Shown here one piece after another: positions 41,400 to 50,831 of a stretch of 64,000 nucleotides of DNA. Each line of letters begins with the position of its first letter. Position 1 is the first letter of the stretch. Below the pieces are notes generated by a model that saw nothing but the letters and a program-made list of their open reading frames with translations, did no database searches and was not told the origin of the DNA. Source of the stretch: Pseudomonas laurentiana (lineage in GTDB: Bacteria > Pseudomonadota > Gammaproteobacteria > Pseudomonadales > Pseudomonadaceae). A program made the position numbers and the translations under genes. The stretch is from the NCBI RefSeq assembly GCF_014648275.1, contig NZ_BMQU01000002.1, forward strand, positions 62,001-126,000, read 5' to 3'.

Positions 41400-42089
41400 C
41401 TAGTTCCTCACCTGTTGCTCAACTTTTTGCCATTCATCAGCCGAAATACTGCCGAGAATTCGAGGCTGGCCTTTATCGGAAACGGAAACAAACAAGGCCT
41501 GCGCATAGGCAAACGAGCGTTCACCACCGGGTACATTCTGCTGACGCTCAAACTGATCAATGCAGCCGCTGTGGGTGATCAGTACCAGATTTCGATTGGG
41601 TGTCTTGTGCTCAAGTACATCGCTGGCGAACCCCTTGCCACACAACTTCAACCAGTCTTGGGTGGCGACCGAATGCCCGACAATCCAATCAGCCGTTTGT
41701 TGAGTCCTTAGCAAAGGACTGGCAAAAATATCCGTTTGCGCAAGACCGAGTGTCTTGAGCCCCTTGCCAACCTGTACCGCCGCCTGGCTACCATTGACGG
41801 TAATGCCTTCAGGCGCGCCAAGACAGGGAGCCTTAGAGCGGTCACAGCGTTCAGCGTGACGTATCAGGACAATAACTTCGCCCCTTTTCCAGCTTTCATA
41901 GACACCGGCCTTGGCCATGGCGCCGTTGACGCTGAGATCGGGCACATGGGACCAAACCAAGAACCAGACAGCCAGGGCGCCTACTATAGCGGTCACCATC
42001 AACCCTCCCGCGAGCATGAGTAATCGCGCATATTTCCGGCGTACCGCAAGGGGGAGGGCTTCTGCCCGGCCAATCACTGCATGCAGCAT
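41400..42089 (-). CDS. Histidine phosphatase family protein, membrane-anchored
   Basis: About 229 residues with one N-terminal membrane segment (LLMLAGGLMVTAIVGALAVW) and a periplasmic histidine phosphatase domain: RHAERCD holds the catalytic RH and LITHSGCIDQ the second histidine. It resembles the Ais-type LPS heptose-phosphate phosphatases. The start is ATG 42089 (GGAG seven bases before); ATG 42092 is an alternative. It forms an operon with the PAP2 gene, so the pair probably trims phosphate from envelope glycolipids. Confidence 0.82.
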   Translation of the reverse strand: MLHAVIGRAEALPLAVRRKYARLLMLAGGLMVTAIVGALAVWFLVWSHVPDLSVNGAMAKAGVYESWKRGEVIVLIRHAERCDRSKAPCLGAPEGITVNGSQAAVQVGKGLKTLGLAQTDIFASPLLRTQQTADWIVGHSVATQDWLKLCGKGFASDVLEHKTPNRNLVLITHSGCIDQFERQQNVPGGERSFAYAQALFVSVSDKGQPRILGSISADEWQKVEQQVRN

Positions 42090-42301
42090 CATGCAACTCC
42101 AGTGCAAATGTTCCTGATGGGACGACTAAACATCACGAAATAGCGTTGAGCAGCGAAGATAAGGGCGCAGGGAGAAATGACTCGTCAAACGGGTGTGAAA
42201 GGTGTGTGAAAAGGACTACAGCTCAGTAACCAGTGAACCGTTGACCACTCAACCGCGCAGCCCCGCCCGGTAGGCCCAGGCAGAGCAACGCGATTGTAGT
42301 A

Positions 42302-43741
42302 TCACTGTGTGACAGAAACGGGCGCTTTGGGGCAGGCCGTTCCAAGGCCGATCAACAGTGCGCTGCGTTTGGGCTTCAGGTAGGGGTCAATCTGAGCCAG
42401 TACACAGGGTTGTAGTGCATTGAGCGCCACTGGAAGTGGTGCTTGAACAAACAGCAAACCCGGGGTATCGGTGTGAGCCAGTGCCTGTTCAGCACTGATC
42501 ACTGCGACCGGACGCCCCATGTAGTAGACCAGGCGCATGTCGGGTGGGGCGAGGGTGTAGGCAGGCAACCCGGGATGAGCCGCCGCGGCGCTACTGATTT
42601 GTGGGAACCCTGCTACCCGATGGGAGAAGGCACGGTACTCGAACCCCATGTAAAACAGGGTAAAGCCCAGCAGTACGATGAGCGGGAATACCCTCATCAG
42701 CTTGGACCGGGCATTGCTCACACGCGACAACACCTCGTTCCATTGCCAGGCTAGTAGCAATGCAATGGCCGGGTAGGTAGGCAGCAGGTACTTGGCGTGT
42801 TTTTCGGTAAAGCATGAAAAGAGCAGCAGGGGCAGCACACTGCAGCACAACAACATCATCAGTTCAGGGCGCGCACGGAGGCTCTGCCAAAGGCGGCGCG
42901 GTTGAACCAGCAACACCAGCCAGAATGGGAAAAAGTCGCCGGCCAGGTACAACAGATAGGCGTACCAGGCTTCGGCACCCTGGCCGGAGATTTTCTTGAC
43001 AATGTCTTCGTTCAGAATGCCCGCCCAAATACCCCAACCTTCCTGCAGCGAGACGGCCAGGTACCAGGAACTGCCAATGGCCAATGCAATCAGCCAACCC
43101 CAACCGTCACACAGATAGGCTTTGGCCTTCCCTGAACGGGTAATCAATGCAAATGCAAGAATCGGTGCTGTCACCCACAACAGGCAAACCGGCCCCTTGG
43201 TCAGCAGTGCACACCCCAACAGGGCATAGCTGAGCCATACCCAGCCCCTGCGCCCCTCATAAAACAGGTACTGCCAGGCGGCAAACAAGGCCAGGAAGCA
43301 CAACCCGGTCAGCGTCATTTCAATTTCGGCGCGGCGTGCAAACAGGCTGAAGCCAGCATTGGCCACCAGGAACACCAAGGCGAACAAACCGACCTGGCGC
43401 CCCCCCAGCCTGGAGCCCTGCCAGTAGACAACCCCGCAGCTCAGTGCAGCAAACAAGGCCGAAGGCAGGCGCAGGCTCCATTCGCTTAGCGTCCCCAACA
43501 CTTGAGTTGAGATCAGCGCCAACCAATAGAAGAAGGGCGGTTTGGACAAGTACAGGTCACCGTTCATGTAGGGCAATAGCCATTGACCGGTTTCCAGCAT
43601 TTCCCGAGACGTCACGGCGCGGCGCGCCTCGTTCACACTCAGGAAAGGTATGCTGCCCAAGCCCCAGAACAGCAACAACAAGACCAGCGTTAAAGCCATG
43701 ATGGTGAAGGTGCGTGTCGCGTTGCCGGCAGCAAACTTCAT
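42302..43741 (-). CDS. GT39/ArnT-like membrane glycosyltransferase
   Basis: About 479 residues and a dozen membrane helices. The luminal loop motif FLSVNEARRAVTSREMLETG and the later YLSKPPFFYWLAL are those of the ArnT/PMT family, in which the first-loop Glu/Asp residues take part in catalysis. Such enzymes transfer sugar from a polyprenyl-phosphate carrier to lipid A or other acceptors on the periplasmic side. ATG 43741 is chosen (AGAGG eight bases before). It lies 34 bases after the SdiA-regulated-like gene, in the same transcription unit as the second GT39 gene. Confidence 0.87.
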   Translation of the reverse strand: MKFAAGNATRTFTIMALTLVLLLLFWGLGSIPFLSVNEARRAVTSREMLETGQWLLPYMNGDLYLSKPPFFYWLALISTQVLGTLSEWSLRLPSALFAALSCGVVYWQGSRLGGRQVGLFALVFLVANAGFSLFARRAEIEMTLTGLCFLALFAAWQYLFYEGRRGWVWLSYALLGCALLTKGPVCLLWVTAPILAFALITRSGKAKAYLCDGWGWLIALAIGSSWYLAVSLQEGWGIWAGILNEDIVKKISGQGAEAWYAYLLYLAGDFFPFWLVLLVQPRRLWQSLRARPELMMLLCCSVLPLLLFSCFTEKHAKYLLPTYPAIALLLAWQWNEVLSRVSNARSKLMRVFPLIVLLGFTLFYMGFEYRAFSHRVAGFPQISSAAAAHPGLPAYTLAPPDMRLVYYMGRPVAVISAEQALAHTDTPGLLFVQAPLPVALNALQPCVLAQIDPYLKPKRSALLIGLGTACPKAPVSVTQ

Positions 43742-43775
43742 GTGCAAACCTCTCAAACAGCCGCGTCGGGTGTGT

Positions 43776-44729
43776 TTACTTTTTCTTGAACTGGTAGAAC
43801 AGATTTGGCTCGCTCACGACATACAGGTTGCCGTCACCGTCCATGGTCATACCCTCGGCTTGAGGTGCACTGTCCTTCATCTCGGTAATGCCACCGCGCA
43901 ACGAACGAATGCTGACAAAGTTACCGTCGCGGTCCAGTTCGGTGATGGATTTCGATTGATCGCTCAGAATCAGCATGTGGCCGGTGGTAGCGTCGTAGTA
44001 ACCGTCAGACAGGTCTCTGGCAAAGACACTCCTGTCCACCCACGAGGTGAGGTCCGCTACTTTTATTTTCAGTGGCGCCGCTATCGAGTTGATCATCCCT
44101 GTGACTTCAAACAACTGACGAGGGTCGCGCTCCTTGATGGCGAACAAACGATCATGTTCGGCATCATAGGTCACACCCTCAAACCCTTTGTTTGTGTTGG
44201 TAAGATTGATTTCCAGGCTGATGAAGTGAGAGTCATCGGCCTTGATCGGGCCTGCCTCTGCCGGAAGGGTAATCACATGGAGTCGTTGCAGGTCTTCATC
44301 GGCCACCGCTACACGACCGTGTCCGAGGTAAGCGAGACCTTCGGTGTCCTTGAAATCCACGAGTGGGTAGCGACTGACGATTTCGCCGGCCTTGCTCAAC
44401 ACCAGCAACTCCATCGGCGTGTTGTTGGTGATCGCCAGCAGACGGTCCTGATCGTAGTCGTAGGTGATACCCGAAAGGTTTCGCAGGGTACCCTCTACCA
44501 CCTTGCCATCAATCGCTACCTTGTAGTCAGGCAGCCAGATGTTCTGCCCCGGCGCAGTGTTGCCCGTCCAGGCGTTGTGCAAATGGACGTAGATCTGCTG
44601 GTGTATAAAAAACCGGGACGATGCGGCATAGACCAACACCAGCACGATCAACAGCAGTAACACGCGAAACAACCTTGGTGTTCGGCGAAGCGGTAGCCAA
44701 CGCGCTGTCTTCCCTGTATCCGAAATCAC
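43776..44729 (-). CDS. SdiA-regulated-like beta-propeller protein
   Basis: A 317-residue protein with one N-terminal membrane segment (VLLLLIVLVLVYAASSRFF) and a periplasmic SdiA-regulated domain: repeats such as NLSGITYDYDQDRLLAITNN, DTEGLAYLGHGRVAVADED and KGFEGVTYDAEHDRLFAIKE form propeller blades. The YjiK-like family has no settled function. It starts with GTG 44729 (TGGAGA nine bases before). Sitting between two GT39 genes, it may help the envelope modification, but this is position only. Confidence 0.85.
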   Translation of the reverse strand: MISDTGKTARWLPLRRTPRLFRVLLLLIVLVLVYAASSRFFIHQQIYVHLHNAWTGNTAPGQNIWLPDYKVAIDGKVVEGTLRNLSGITYDYDQDRLLAITNNTPMELLVLSKAGEIVSRYPLVDFKDTEGLAYLGHGRVAVADEDLQRLHVITLPAEAGPIKADDSHFISLEINLTNTNKGFEGVTYDAEHDRLFAIKERDPRQLFEVTGMINSIAAPLKIKVADLTSWVDRSVFARDLSDGYYDATTGHMLILSDQSKSITELDRDGNFVSIRSLRGGITEMKDSAPQAEGMTMDGDGNLYVVSEPNLFYQFKKK

Positions 44730-44795
44730 GGTGTCAATCTCCAGGCAATATGAGGTAGCCAGGCCGCTAACGGCCTGGTGATCAAATCAAGGTAA

Positions 44796-46319
44796 TTACA
44801 GGGTGCTGGTGTGCCAGCTGAAGCGGTACACGTTGGCCGGTGGTGCCGGGCGGCAACTACCGTTATCGGCATCTGCGCCCACCAGGAACCACTGCGCACG
44901 CGACGTTTCACCTAGCTTGCGTGCCTTGTCCGCGAGGAAGCAGCGTTCAAGTTCACTGGCCGGTACCAACGCATAGGCGTTGGGATGCTCGTGCAACCAC
45001 AAGGCGGCCTGGTCGACCGTCGATGCATCGATAAAGCCGAAGTGAATGATCGGCTGCTTCGCGAACAACCAATGCCCCTCGCGCCAATTGACCAGCACCA
45101 GATCGGCCCCCTGGGTCAGTGCCGCTGTCTCGTTCATCAGCGTTTCATGGGGGTTGCGACCTTCCTTGTGGGCTTCGACGAAACCGCGGGCAAACCATAG
45201 GCCGAACCAGAGCACCGCAACCACGGTGAAAATCTTGCGTCCCATAGGGCGCTGGCCAAACCAGCGACGCAGCAACCAGGGCACCAGCGGGGCGGCGACC
45301 AGGGCCAGGCCTGGCAGTGCCGGATAGATGTACAGCTTGCGTTTGCCACTGCTCAGGCAGAAGAACAGCACAACGAGAATGACCCAGCCCAACAACACCA
45401 GCACACGCCCGTCGTGCTTGAGCAGTTGCCGACGCCATGCGGGCACCAGCCACGGCAAGGCAAGGAACATCGGCAACCAGTACTGCGGAATCACCTTGAC
45501 GAAAAAGTACCAGAACGGTTCACGGTGATCCCATGCGCTGGCGTAGCGATGAGCAGTCTGGCGCAACAGAATTTCCTTGATGTAGGCCAGTTCTGCAGCA
45601 CCGCCGTGCAACACCGCCGTAACCACCAAGGGCACCAGCCAGACCGCGATGGCCAGCAGCATGACCAGCAACCCCAGCCACCAGCGCGGCCCTTGCCCGG
45701 GCATGGCTACCACACCTTTCCAGCCCTTGCGTACGGCATAGAAGTAGGGGATCAGCATCAGCGCAGGGACAAACCCGACACCTTTACTGATCACACCAAA
45801 GCCCATCGCCGCACAACCCAGGTAGAACCAGCCCCAGGCAGGTCCCAGCAATAGATGGCGGACCAGCCCATACATGCCCAGTGCTACCCACAGGCACAAA
45901 AAGCTGTCGATCTGGCCAGTACGCAAGATACTGTAGGTCTGGTAAGTGGCCAGGAAGAGCAGGGCAGCGATACGACCCACCCGGCGATTCCACAAGCGGC
46001 GCCCGAGATCATGCAGCACCACCGTGGCGGTGGCTGCCGAGAGCAGCCCGGGAAGGTACAGTGCGATCTTTGGCAGGCCCGTCAGCCACGTGAAAAACGC
46101 AACCGCCCACATGAACAATGGCGGTTTATCAGGATAGATTTCAGCCGCACGATGTGGGATGAACCACGAGCCGCTTTGGAGCATTTCCAGGGCGACCCCC
46201 AGAAAGCGCTCTTCATCGACATTCATTGGCTGACGCAAACCGAGGCCGGCGCCCACCAGTACAAGGGCTAACAGGGCGAACGCCAAGCGTTCAGTCCTGT
46301 GGGAGGTGAACATGCGCAC
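44796..46319 (-). CDS. GT39/ArnT-like membrane glycosyltransferase
   Basis: 507 residues, many membrane helices. The first loop reads QPMNVDEERFLGVALEMLQ and then YPDKPPLFMWAVAFF, the GT39 hallmark with paired acids. The C-terminal soluble domain (QPIIHFGFIDASTVDQAALW) is variable. It would use a polyprenyl-phosphate sugar made by the nearby GT2 protein. GTG 46319 has AAGGA nine bases upstream; ATG 46313 is a close alternative. The LABN gene ends five bases before, so it is in the same operon. Confidence 0.88.
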   Translation of the reverse strand: MRMFTSHRTERLAFALLALVLVGAGLGLRQPMNVDEERFLGVALEMLQSGSWFIPHRAAEIYPDKPPLFMWAVAFFTWLTGLPKIALYLPGLLSAATATVVLHDLGRRLWNRRVGRIAALLFLATYQTYSILRTGQIDSFLCLWVALGMYGLVRHLLLGPAWGWFYLGCAAMGFGVISKGVGFVPALMLIPYFYAVRKGWKGVVAMPGQGPRWWLGLLVMLLAIAVWLVPLVVTAVLHGGAAELAYIKEILLRQTAHRYASAWDHREPFWYFFVKVIPQYWLPMFLALPWLVPAWRRQLLKHDGRVLVLLGWVILVVLFFCLSSGKRKLYIYPALPGLALVAAPLVPWLLRRWFGQRPMGRKIFTVVAVLWFGLWFARGFVEAHKEGRNPHETLMNETAALTQGADLVLVNWREGHWLFAKQPIIHFGFIDASTVDQAALWLHEHPNAYALVPASELERCFLADKARKLGETSRAQWFLVGADADNGSCRPAPPANVYRFSWHTSTL

Positions 46320-46324
46320 CAGGC

Positions 46325-46603
46325 TTATTCCTTAAGCGTTTTGTTTCGAGCAATCAGTTGCAGATTGCGCAGGTAGACGATAAAGCCGAAGGCTTGACCG
46401 GCGATGAACACCGGGTCTTGCCGGTAGATTGCATACACCAGCAACAGCGCACTGCCGAGGATGCTCAGGTACCAGAAACCTACTGGAATCAGGCTGCGCT
46501 TCTTGACCTCGCTATAGATCCACTGCAGCAAAAAACGCCCGGTAAAGACAACCTGTCCGGTAAAGCCCAGGATGAGCCAGAGTGTTTCGCGAGTAATGTT
46601 CAT
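46325..46603 (-). CDS. Small LABN-domain membrane protein
   Basis: A 92-residue protein with three membrane helices, starting MNITRETLWLILGFTGQVVF, then FLLQWIYSEVKKRSLIPVGF. This is the lipid-A-disaccharide synthase N-terminal (LABN) domain found as a stand-alone protein next to GT2 and GT39 genes. Its role is not proven; a carrier-lipid sugar flipping or acceptor-binding job has been suggested by context. ATG 46603 overlaps the GT2 stop as ATGA. Confidence 0.9.
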   Translation of the reverse strand: MNITRETLWLILGFTGQVVFTGRFLLQWIYSEVKKRSLIPVGFWYLSILGSALLLVYAIYRQDPVFIAGQAFGFIVYLRNLQLIARNKTLKE

Positions 46604-47343
46604 ACGTCCACCTCTTGGGGGATGGCGTCGAAACGGGTACGGCGGATCAACCACCAGACACCGAGCAAGTCGAGAATCCCCACCAGGGCGCGGTCCAGGT
46701 TGCCGTACTTCGAGGTACCGGCCTGGCGATGGCGGTGATTGACTGGATGCACCAGCATTCGGCCTTTGTTGCGCTGGATAAGCGCTGGAATGTAGCGGTG
46801 CATGTGATCGAAGTAAGGCAGGCGCAAAAAGGCGGCGCGCTCGATCAACTTGAGCCCGCAGCCCGTATCAGGCGTGGCGTCCTTGAGCATGCGGCTGCGC
46901 AATCCGTTGGCGAATCGCGAAGCCCAGCGCTTGCTGGCCGTGTCACGACGGTTCACCCGGTGCCCGGCAACCAGTTTGATGCCGTTGGCATCGCCTTCAC
47001 TGCCGCGAACCAGTGCAATCATGCTGGGAATATCAGCAGGATCGTTCTGGCCATCACCGTCGAGCGTCACCAGCCAATGCCCGTGCGCGGCCAGTGCTGC
47101 GTGATAGATCGATGTGCTCTGCCCGAGTGAACGCGCCTGGTGCAAGATCCGTAACTGATCGAAACCGCTGCTTTTAAGCGTGCGCAGTTTCTCCAGCGTG
47201 TTGTCGGTACTACCATCGTCGACAACGATGATTTCGTAGGCTTCGCCATCGAGCGCCGCACGAATTTCGTGCAGCAAAGGAGGCAAGTTTGCCGCTTCAT
47301 TCTTTGCTGGAATCAGCACAGAGATGTAAATGTTATTGCTCAT
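46600..47343 (-). CDS. GT2 glycosyltransferase, dolichyl/polyprenyl-phosphate sugar synthase type
   Basis: About 247 residues, MSNNIYISVLIPAKNEAANL, with the GT-A motifs VVDDGSTDNT, LDGDGQNDP (metal site) and the GCGLKLIERA region of polyprenyl-phosphate synthases. There is one predicted short membrane-associated tail. It is likely to load a sugar from a UDP donor onto polyprenyl phosphate, the donor used by the two GT39 enzymes. The GGGAG site lies five bases before ATG 47343; the epimerase gene ends 38 bases before. Confidence 0.9.
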   Translation of the reverse strand: MSNNIYISVLIPAKNEAANLPPLLHEIRAALDGEAYEIIVVDDGSTDNTLEKLRTLKSSGFDQLRILHQARSLGQSTSIYHAALAAHGHWLVTLDGDGQNDPADIPSMIALVRGSEGDANGIKLVAGHRVNRRDTASKRWASRFANGLRSRMLKDATPDTGCGLKLIERAAFLRLPYFDHMHRYIPALIQRNKGRMLVHPVNHRHRQAGTSKYGNLDRALVGILDLLGVWWLIRRTRFDAIPQEVDV

Positions 47344-47381
47344 GACGCTCCCGCAACTATTTCTATGGTGTTGTGCCTTGC

Positions 47382-48377
47382 CTAGATTCGGTAATAGTTT
47401 CGGTACCACCTCACAAATTCAGCGACGCCCGTTTGAACCGTAACGGAAGGCGAAAAATCGACCCACTTGGCCAGTGCCGAAACATCTGCCCAGGTTTTCT
47501 CCACATCGCCTGCCTGCATGGGCAACATGTTGCGTTTTGCCTCGATCCCCAAGGCAGACTCAAGGCATTCAACAAAGTCCAGAAGTTTTACCGGCATGCC
47601 ACGGCCGATGTTGTAAAGCTTGCTTGGAACCGACGGTGTGATGACATCCTTCGTTGGCGGCTGCCACGAAGGCGGTCTGAGCCGAAGGCGCACGATGCTT
47701 TCGACGATGTCATCGATATAGGTAAAGTCGCGCGACATCTGCCCGTTGTTGTAGATATCGATCGGCTGGTTTTCAAGGATTGCCCGGGTGAACTTGAACA
47801 GCGCCATGTCCGGGCGGCCCCACGGCCCATAGACCGTAAAGAAGCGCAGGCCACTGGCCTGGATGCCAAACAAGTGCGAGTAACTATGGGCCATCAGCTC
47901 ATTGGCACGCTTGCTGGCAGCATAAAGTGACACCGGCTGATCGACCGCATCCTCTATACAGAACGGCAGCTTGTCATTCGCACCATAGACCGAGCTGCTG
48001 GAAGCGTAGATCAAATGCCGGGGCATGTGATACCGACAGGCCTCAAGCACATTCAGGAAACCGACCAGGTTCGACGAGCCGTATGCATCCGGATTATCCA
48101 GGGAGTAGCGAACGCCCGCCTGTGCAGCCAGGTGTATGACCTCGGTGAAGCCGTGCGCTTCAAACAAGGCAAGCAACGCCGGCTTGTCGACAATGTCCAT
48201 GGTTTGAAAGCGAAAGTTTTCAAACACGGATAGCTCTTTCAAGCGGTCACGCTTGAGCTCAACGCTGTAGTAGTCATTGAGATTGTCGATACCTACAACG
48301 TCGATACCCTGCTCGCACAAGCGTTTAGCTGTGTGGAAGCCAATGAAACCTGCTGCGCCTGTAATCAGTACGGTCAT
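47382..48377 (-). CDS. NAD-dependent nucleotide-sugar epimerase, UDP-glucuronate 4-epimerase-like
   Basis: A 331-residue short-chain (extended SDR) epimerase: GAAGFIGFHTAKRL (NAD site), DNLNDYYSVELKRDRL, catalytic SSSSVYG with YAASK at about 150, and FFTVYGPWGRPDMALFKFT. The DNLNDYY and GPWGRPDMA wording is close to bacterial UDP-GlcA 4-epimerases (GalA-forming), so UDP-galacturonate is the best guess for its product. It overlaps the truncated ugd by ATGA, fitting a Glc-GlcA-GalA sequence of reactions. Confidence 0.9.
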   Translation of the reverse strand: MTVLITGAAGFIGFHTAKRLCEQGIDVVGIDNLNDYYSVELKRDRLKELSVFENFRFQTMDIVDKPALLALFEAHGFTEVIHLAAQAGVRYSLDNPDAYGSSNLVGFLNVLEACRYHMPRHLIYASSSSVYGANDKLPFCIEDAVDQPVSLYAASKRANELMAHSYSHLFGIQASGLRFFTVYGPWGRPDMALFKFTRAILENQPIDIYNNGQMSRDFTYIDDIVESIVRLRLRPPSWQPPTKDVITPSVPSKLYNIGRGMPVKLLDFVECLESALGIEAKRNMLPMQAGDVEKTWADVSALAKWVDFSPSVTVQTGVAEFVRWYRNYYRI

Positions 48378-48769
48378 TCGCTGTCCACCCGGCCACGTCC
48401 TATGCCGTAGTAGGCAGGGCCTGCGGCGGCCATGTGCTCGGGTTCAAACAGGCTTCTCCCGTCAAACACCACTCGGTCAGCAAGCATTTGAGGAACCTGC
48501 TCCAGGTCCAGGACGCGGAAATCCTGCCATTCGGTATCGGCACAGGCGGTAGCCAACGCGGCGTCATTGGTGAACTTGAGCCGTCCTGAGGCAAGGTTTT
48601 TTTCCAGCAAAGCCGGCAAGCCAGGCTCGAAAATAGGGCAGTGCCCTTGAAGCAGAGATGCAATCCGCCGCTCATCGACATCCACACAGCCCACCGAATG
48701 CCCTACTTCTGCGAGGCATGCAGCTTGTGTGAGACCGACGTAGCCGGTTCCAAAAACAGTGACCTTCAT
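48374..48769 (-). pseudogene. ugd: UDP-glucose 6-dehydrogenase with large internal deletion
   Basis: The 131-residue frame starts as normal Ugd (MKVTVFGTGYVGLTQAACLA; CVDVDERRIASLLQG; IFEPGLPALL) for about 78 residues, then jumps at ACADTEWQDF straight to the C-terminal domain (FDGRSLFEPEHMAAAG). A full enzyme is about 450 residues, so roughly 320, including the catalytic cysteine, are absent. The frame and stop survive, keeping the ATGA overlap with the epimerase. It cannot be an active dehydrogenase, so UDP-GlcA must come from another ugd copy. Confidence 0.85.
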
Positions 48770-49598
48770 CCTTTGCTATTCCTTGTCGAAACGCATGCTG
48801 TACACCTGGTAGCAGGCAGGCCGAGATGCTTTGCGAGAGCTCTGAAAAAAAATGTCACAAAATTGTTAAAATTTTGTTATCGCAGCAAATTAACCCAGGA
48901 ACGCCAACAGGCCGTTTAGCCTTGCTGGGCAAGGTGCGGAGGGCGCTGAACGATTGGTTGGTTGACTGAAAGAGGGTAGTCGATACCGGGAGTGCAGCCA
49001 GTATTGAACAGCTGGAGGTCCCCTTGAACGCGTTGGCCCAGCGACAGGGCTTAGGTGAGCACCCGGCTTGTTGAGTCGTGGTAGAGAATTTAGACAAGGT
49101 GTACCGCAAGTGCAGGCAGTCGAAATGCCTAGGCTGAGCACTCTGCGCTTGCTCCAGCCGTGCAAGGCTGCGCCCGGCCTGTGGGCCGTAGATACGCAAA
49201 GTGGAGTTTTTGGCCAAGCCTGTGTACAGCATGCTCAATCACCTTGATCTGCAATGCCAGCCACTGAGGCGTCGGGGACGGTTTGCCGTCGCATTGCATT
49301 TCTTGTTTTTATTGTGGGTCACTAGACCCATACCTCATCACCCATAGAACTGCAGCATACTGCTTTATAGAGGCGCTTGAGTTGTGCTACATCAGGTGTT
49401 CGCATGCTACCTAGCGCCTAAGGAAAATTCCAGCGCAGCAGCAACCGCTAAACAGAGAAGGGCGCACAGGGGACTCGGCACGAGAGGTGACGGCCTTGAT
49501 CAGGCACAAAAGCGCACCTGCTTCTGGATGCTTCAGGCTTATAGTTACACCGTTCTTGTTGTATATTCTCGTCGATAACAAACAACGACTGTGACGTG
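48770..49598. other. Intergenic region, about 830 bases, no convincing gene
   Basis: Lies between the ugd remnant and the diguanylate cyclase gene, and should hold the promoter of the leftward envelope operon. An AT-rich inverted repeat (ACAAAATT / AATTTTGT, 48857-48877) stands about 90 bases before ugd. Open frames here (for example 48855-49238 minus, 127 codons) have no recognisable domain or ribosome site and are not called. Confidence 0.6.
48857..48877. repeat. AT-rich inverted repeat upstream of ugd
   Basis: Perfect 8-base arms ACAAAATT and AATTTTGT around GTTAA, in an AT-rich stretch. It could be an operator or a terminator-like hairpin at the head of the envelope operon. Confidence 0.5.
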
Positions 49599-50630
49599 AT
49601 GAGAGAATCAGAAAGGCTTGCTAATGCTCTAGCGCTGTACCCGGAGGACACCCAAGAGGCGGCGGCCCTGCTGAAGCAAGCGGTACCCTTGATGATGCGT
49701 CACGGCATTCCACCCAATCCGGTGCATTACGCGCTTTGGTATACATACTGTAGAGGCCACGAGCCAGATCTCAATCACCAACTGGATCGGCTCGTCAAAG
49801 AGGCCGGCAGTTTCCCTGCTGACTCAGCCACCAAACTCTTTCGCGACTACATCATTCGCGATGAGCTGGAGGCGGCTCATGCCGGGCAACAGCAAGCTAT
49901 CGATCTGGTTGACGACATGGAGCGTGACGTCTCGAATAGCGTCAAGATCAATCTCAACTTCCAGGCCAGCCTGGAACATTGCATTGAGATGCTTGATGAA
50001 CCGATCGCGTTGCCCAGCATACTAAGCGAGTTGCAACAGAGCACCCAGCTCATACAGGACCAGCAAACGCTTTTCCTCTCCCAGCTCCGTGCAGCCCAAA
50101 ACGAGATCACAAGCCTACGGGCTAAACTTGAGCGGGTTCAGCTTGCGGCTACGATGGACAGCCTGACTCAGGTACTCAATCGAAACACCTTCACCCGCTT
50201 GCTGGAACAAGCACTCGGCAACGAGCCTCAAGGTGTTGCATTGGTCATGCTGGACATCGACCACTTCAAGCAATTCAACGACCAATATGGACATCCGCTA
50301 GGTGATCGCGTACTCCAACATGTTGGCCAATTGCTACGTAACGCGCTTCCTGCCCATGGCATAGCGGCACGGTATGGTGGAGAAGAGTTCTGCATCATCC
50401 TGCAGCGATGTGCCGATGGTGATAGCGTCTATGCCTTCGCTGAGCAGTTGCGCCTGAAAATCCGGACGCTGCGCATCAAGACACGAAGCACCGATGAACT
50501 GCTCGACACGGTAACAGCCTCTTTTGGCGTGGCCTTTGCCGAAAGCGGTGACAGCGTGGAAAGCCTGGTCACGCGCGCCGATGACGCGCTGTACAAAGCC
50601 AAGCGCAATGGACGCAACCAGGTGCAGTGA
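49599..50630 (+). CDS. Diguanylate cyclase (GGDEF domain)
   Basis: About 343 residues. The N-terminal ~170 are helical with no membrane segment or known sensor domain. The C-terminal GGDEF domain has the active site in RYGGEEF (about residues 258-264, GGEEF), metal/substrate residues in DIDHFKQFNDQYGHPLGD and a preceding TMDSLTQVLNRNTF. An RxxD inhibitory site is not obvious before GGEEF, so product feedback is uncertain. It would make c-di-GMP from two GTP in the cytoplasm. GTG 49596 and ATG 49599 are adjacent start options. Confidence 0.92.
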   Translation: MRESERLANALALYPEDTQEAAALLKQAVPLMMRHGIPPNPVHYALWYTYCRGHEPDLNHQLDRLVKEAGSFPADSATKLFRDYIIRDELEAAHAGQQQAIDLVDDMERDVSNSVKINLNFQASLEHCIEMLDEPIALPSILSELQQSTQLIQDQQTLFLSQLRAAQNEITSLRAKLERVQLAATMDSLTQVLNRNTFTRLLEQALGNEPQGVALVMLDIDHFKQFNDQYGHPLGDRVLQHVGQLLRNALPAHGIAARYGGEEFCIILQRCADGDSVYAFAEQLRLKIRTLRIKTRSTDELLDTVTASFGVAFAESGDSVESLVTRADDALYKAKRNGRNQVQ

Positions 50631-50831
50631 CATTTAGTGGTGCTTTGTCATAGTTCCGCCCCGTGTGCACTATCATGGAACTGACGCACTCATCGGCGCT
50701 GTTGCCAAGCCCCTGAGGCAGACGCCTTCCAGTCTGGAGATCGTCCTGCCGCAGTATTAATGGTACATAGCGGCATCAGGGCTTGATGACTGCCAATACC
50801 CTTGGCTAGATAGGTCGATCGGGATCAGTTC

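Noticed and set aside
48855-49238. 127-codon frame in the 830-base gap
   Set aside because: No ribosome site, no recognisable motif, rare-codon rich and covers the AT-rich dyad; could not be supported as a gene.
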